From Opitutia bacterium (GTDB taxonomy: Bacteria > Verrucomicrobiota > Verrucomicrobiae > Opitutales > UBA953), in NCBI GenBank assembly GCA_947488485.1, contig CANKZO010000035.1, forward strand, positions 1-16,747: 16,747 bases of DNA, read 5' to 3'. Shown piece after piece: positions 14,480 to 16,747 of the stretch (position 1 is its first letter; each line of letters begins with the position of its first letter). A program made the translations under genes and the position numbers. Under the pieces are notes generated by a model, which had not been told where the DNA came from, made no database searches, and saw only the letters and a list, made by a program, of their open reading frames with translations.

Positions 14480-16629
14480 GCTCTTCCGAAGCAGGCCTCC
14501 TGGTCGCGCTCGTCGGGAACCCCAATACCGGCAAGTCGACCCTCTTCAACGCCCTGACCGGACTGCGTCAGCGCGTCGGCAACTACCCCGGCGTGACGGT
14601 CGCCCGCAAGTCAGGCACCTGCGAACTCGGCGACGGACAGAAGGTCGAGCTCGTGGACCTGCCGGGACTCTACTCCCTCGCGGCGGCTTCGCCGGACGAG
14701 CAGGTCGTCATCGACGCGCTCTCGGGCAACATCGCCGGCGACCGTCGACCAGACGCCGTGGTACTCGTCGTCGATGCGACCAACCTCCTCCGCAACCTCT
14801 TCCTCGCCTCGCAGGTCGCGGAACTCGGCCTGCCCGTCGTCCTCGTGCTCAACCAAGCCGACGTCGCCAAAGAACAAGGCCTGCGCATCGACACCGAACT
14901 GCTCTCCCGTCGCCTCGGCGGCGTGCCGGTCGTCCTGACTTCCGCCTGGAAGGGCGACGGCCTCCCCGACGTCCGCCACGGACTCGTCGAAGCACTTTCG
15001 CGCCGGACGCCGCTGAAGCGCGTCGTCTGGCCGGCCGATATCGCCGGCGCGCTCGCCGACGTGGCGCAGGCCGCCTCCGGCGACACGGGTAAGGCGATCT
15101 CCGCGGCCGACGCCCAACGCCTGCTCTTCGACACCAATCCTTCCACCGCTGACCGGCTCGGTTGGACGCTCGAGCGTCGCGAGAAGCCGCTCCGCTCCGC
15201 GCGCGAGCGCGTCCGCAATTCCGGCTATAACCCGATGGCGGCCGAACCGCTCGTCCATTACGCGCACCTGCGCGTGGCGCTGGAAGGCGTCGTGACCGAG
15301 GGTCTCGGCAAAGCCGGCCGCACCGCCGCCGTCGACCGCCTGCTCCTGCACCGCGTGCTCGGGCCGATCCTCTTCGTCGGCATCATGCTCGGCTTCTTCG
15401 CGTCGGTCTTCTGGCTCGCGAAGTTCCCGATGGGTTGGATCCAGTCCGGCGTCGACGCGCTCAAGCTCTTCGTCGCCCCGCCGCTCGAGCCGTATCCCAT
15501 GCTGCAGAGCCTCCTCGCCGACGGCGTGATCGGCGGCGTCGGCGCGTTCCTGGCCTTCCTGCCGCAGATCCTCATCCTCTTCCTGTTCCTCGGCGTGCTC
15601 GAGGACAGTGGCTACATGTCGCGCGCGGCGTTCATCATGGACCGCTTGTTCAGCTGGTGCGGCCTGAACGGCAAGAGCTTCGTGCCGATGCTCTCCGGCT
15701 TCGCCTGCGCGATCCCGAGCCTGCTTTCCACCCGTACGATCGAAGACCCGAAGGCCCGCCTCGCGACCGCGTTCGTCGTGCCGTTCATGTCCTGCTCGGC
15801 CCGTTTCCCGGTCTACGCGCTCATGTGCGGGGCGTTCATCGGACCTCTCTACGGACCCGGCTGGGAATCCGTCGTGATGGTCGGCATGCATTGCGTCGGC
15901 CTGCTCTTCGCCGTGCCCACGGCCTTCGTGCTCACGCGCCTGGTCCTCAAGGTGAAGCCGCAGCCCTTTGTCCTCGAGCTGCCGCGCTACCAGTTGCCCA
16001 AGCCGCGCGACGTCATCTGGCGCATGTGGCAGAACGCCGCCGAGTTCGTCTCCAAGGCCGGCACGGTGATCTTCGCCATCACCATCGTCGTCTGGGCGCT
16101 TTCTTATTTCCCGCGCGACGCCTCCGTGGCCGAACGCGTCCGGGCCGCTCATCCGACCGAGTCGGCCGAGAAGGTGAAGGCCCGCGTCCAGGCCGCCTAT
16201 GTCGAGCAGTCGTACATGGGTCGCTTCGGCAAGGCGGTGCAGCCGGTCTTCGACCCGCTCGGGTTCGATTGGAAGATCACCGTCGGCGTGCTCGCCAGCT
16301 TCCCGGCCCGCGAAGTCATCGTCTCGACCCTCGGCGTGACCTACTCGGTCGGCGAAGGCGCGGAAGCCGACAGCCGTCAGCTCCGTAAGGCGATGCAGGA
16401 CGCCAAGTGGTCCGATGGCCCGCGTGCCGGCAGCCCGATCTTCTCGTTGGCCGCGGTGCTCGCCCTGATGGTCTTCTTCGCCCTCTGCTCCCAGTGCGGA
16501 CCGACGATCGCCACGCTCGCGCAGGAGACCGGAGGCTGGCGCTGGGCGGCCTTATCCTTCGGGTACATGACCGCGCTCGCCTGGGTCGTCTCGGCCCTCG
16601 TCTATCAGTTCGTCATCCGCCTCACATGA
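14476..16629 (+). CDS. feoB: Ferrous iron transporter FeoB
   Basis: FeoB is the inner-membrane Fe(II) importer with an N-terminal GTPase domain. The 717-residue product has G1 GNPNTGKST (14-22), switch I NYPGVTVARKSG, G3 DLPG (61-64), G4 NQAD (126-129) and G5 TSA (155-157). A helical spacer region runs to about residue 285, then the membrane domain from about 295 to the end. The two inverted gate motifs are GFACAIPSLLSTRTIE (408-423, Cys411) and PFMSCSARFPVY (436-447, Cys440). These differ from the textbook GFGCNVPA and SCGARLPVY but keep the Cys, Pro and Arg. A further CSQC (671-674) lies in a late helix. The GTG at 14476 overlapping the feoA stop is preferred; a TTG at 14449 would add nine residues. 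The downstream gene overlaps by four bases. Confidence 0.96.
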   Translation: MSSSEAGLLVALVGNPNTGKSTLFNALTGLRQRVGNYPGVTVARKSGTCELGDGQKVELVDLPGLYSLAAASPDEQVVIDALSGNIAGDRRPDAVVLVVDATNLLRNLFLASQVAELGLPVVLVLNQADVAKEQGLRIDTELLSRRLGGVPVVLTSAWKGDGLPDVRHGLVEALSRRTPLKRVVWPADIAGALADVAQAASGDTGKAISAADAQRLLFDTNPSTADRLGWTLERREKPLRSARERVRNSGYNPMAAEPLVHYAHLRVALEGVVTEGLGKAGRTAAVDRLLLHRVLGPILFVGIMLGFFASVFWLAKFPMGWIQSGVDALKLFVAPPLEPYPMLQSLLADGVIGGVGAFLAFLPQILILFLFLGVLEDSGYMSRAAFIMDRLFSWCGLNGKSFVPMLSGFACAIPSLLSTRTIEDPKARLATAFVVPFMSCSARFPVYALMCGAFIGPLYGPGWESVVMVGMHCVGLLFAVPTAFVLTRLVLKVKPQPFVLELPRYQLPKPRDVIWRMWQNAAEFVSKAGTVIFAITIVVWALSYFPRDASVAERVRAAHPTESAEKVKARVQAAYVEQSYMGRFGKAVQPVFDPLGFDWKITVGVLASFPAREVIVSTLGVTYSVGEGAEADSRQLRKAMQDAKWSDGPRAGSPIFSLAAVLALMVFFALCSQCGPTIATLAQETGGWRWAALSFGYMTALAWVVSALVYQFVIRLT

Positions 16630-16747
16630 ACCTCGAAGCCGTCATCGTCGGTGCGGTCGTCGGCGTGGCCGCTGGTTGGCTGATTCGTCGCTGGCTCGCC
16701 GCGGCCCGCCGTCGCAAGGAAGGCGGCTGCGCGGGGGATTGCGGCTG
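16626..16747 (+). CDS. FeoB-associated Cys-rich membrane protein (partial)
   Basis: The ATG overlaps the feoB stop (ATGA). The 40 complete codons before the window ends encode a short hydrophobic helix (about residues 4-20, AVIVGAVVGVAAGWLI), a basic stretch RRWLAAARRRK, and a Cys-containing end, GGCAGDCG (Cys35, Cys39). This layout matches the small FeoB-associated Cys-rich membrane proteins often found directly after feoB, whose role is unproven but which may help assemble FeoB or handle iron at the cytoplasmic face. The 3' end is cut by the window. It was translated by hand from the nucleotide sequence. Confidence 0.8.
   Translation, partial: MNLEAVIVGAVVGVAAGWLIRRWLAAARRRKEGGCAGDCG

Noticed and set aside
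14611..16152. 513-codon open frame opposite feoB
   Set aside because: Charged, repetitive antisense product with no fold signals; FeoB is complete on the plus strand.
1..16747. tRNA, rRNA, CRISPR array, IS element, prophage or defence system
   Set aside because: No cloverleaf, regular spaced repeats, transposase or integrase motifs, terminal repeats or defence-gene motifs were seen; almost all the DNA is accounted for by housekeeping genes.

Overview
The window is a gene-dense stretch of high-GC bacterial chromosome with 13 protein genes (12 complete, the last cut by the window end) and no RNA genes, insertion sequences or CRISPR arrays that I can see. The content is mostly core metabolism. 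KDO-8-phosphate synthase implies lipopolysaccharide, so a Gram-negative outer membrane. MenC and MenE imply menaquinone respiration. FeoA and FeoB imply ferrous-iron uptake. Combined with high GC, the near-absence of Shine-Dalgarno sequences and the flavour of the proteins, this fits a member of the Verrucomicrobiota (Opitutales-like). That placement is inference from memory, not a database result.

Layout. (1) 61-1602, minus: gnd (6-phosphogluconate dehydrogenase) with a clear intrinsic terminator. (2) 1746-7036, plus: a tightly packed run of a stand-alone phosphopantothenoylcysteine decarboxylase (coaC), queG, an unknown six-helix membrane protein, gmk, polX and kdsA. Most junctions are overlaps or gaps of a few bases, so this looks like one operon linking CoA synthesis, tRNA queuosine, nucleotide supply, DNA repair and LPS precursor synthesis. 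(3) 7033-9176, minus: menC-menE, two menaquinone genes with a 4-base ATGA overlap. (4) 9270-12581, plus: guaB, an Ala/Pro-rich membrane-anchored protein of unknown function, and an exonuclease III (xth), all within a few bases of each other. (5) 12582-14096, minus: a POT-family peptide transporter. (6) 14219-16747, plus: feoA-feoB and the start of a FeoB-associated Cys-rich membrane protein, each overlapping the next by 4 bases. A Fur-like inverted repeat lies immediately upstream of feoA.

Two convergent gene pairs have no intergenic space: kdsA and menE share a palindromic TTAA as stop codons, and the stops of xth and the transporter abut as TGATCA. Only one gene, the unknown membrane protein, has a convincing Shine-Dalgarno site.

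I found no multi-gene undescribed system. The best leads are the two uncharacterised genes, an IMP dehydrogenase with Ser at a normally invariant Asp, and the Fur-like feo operator.
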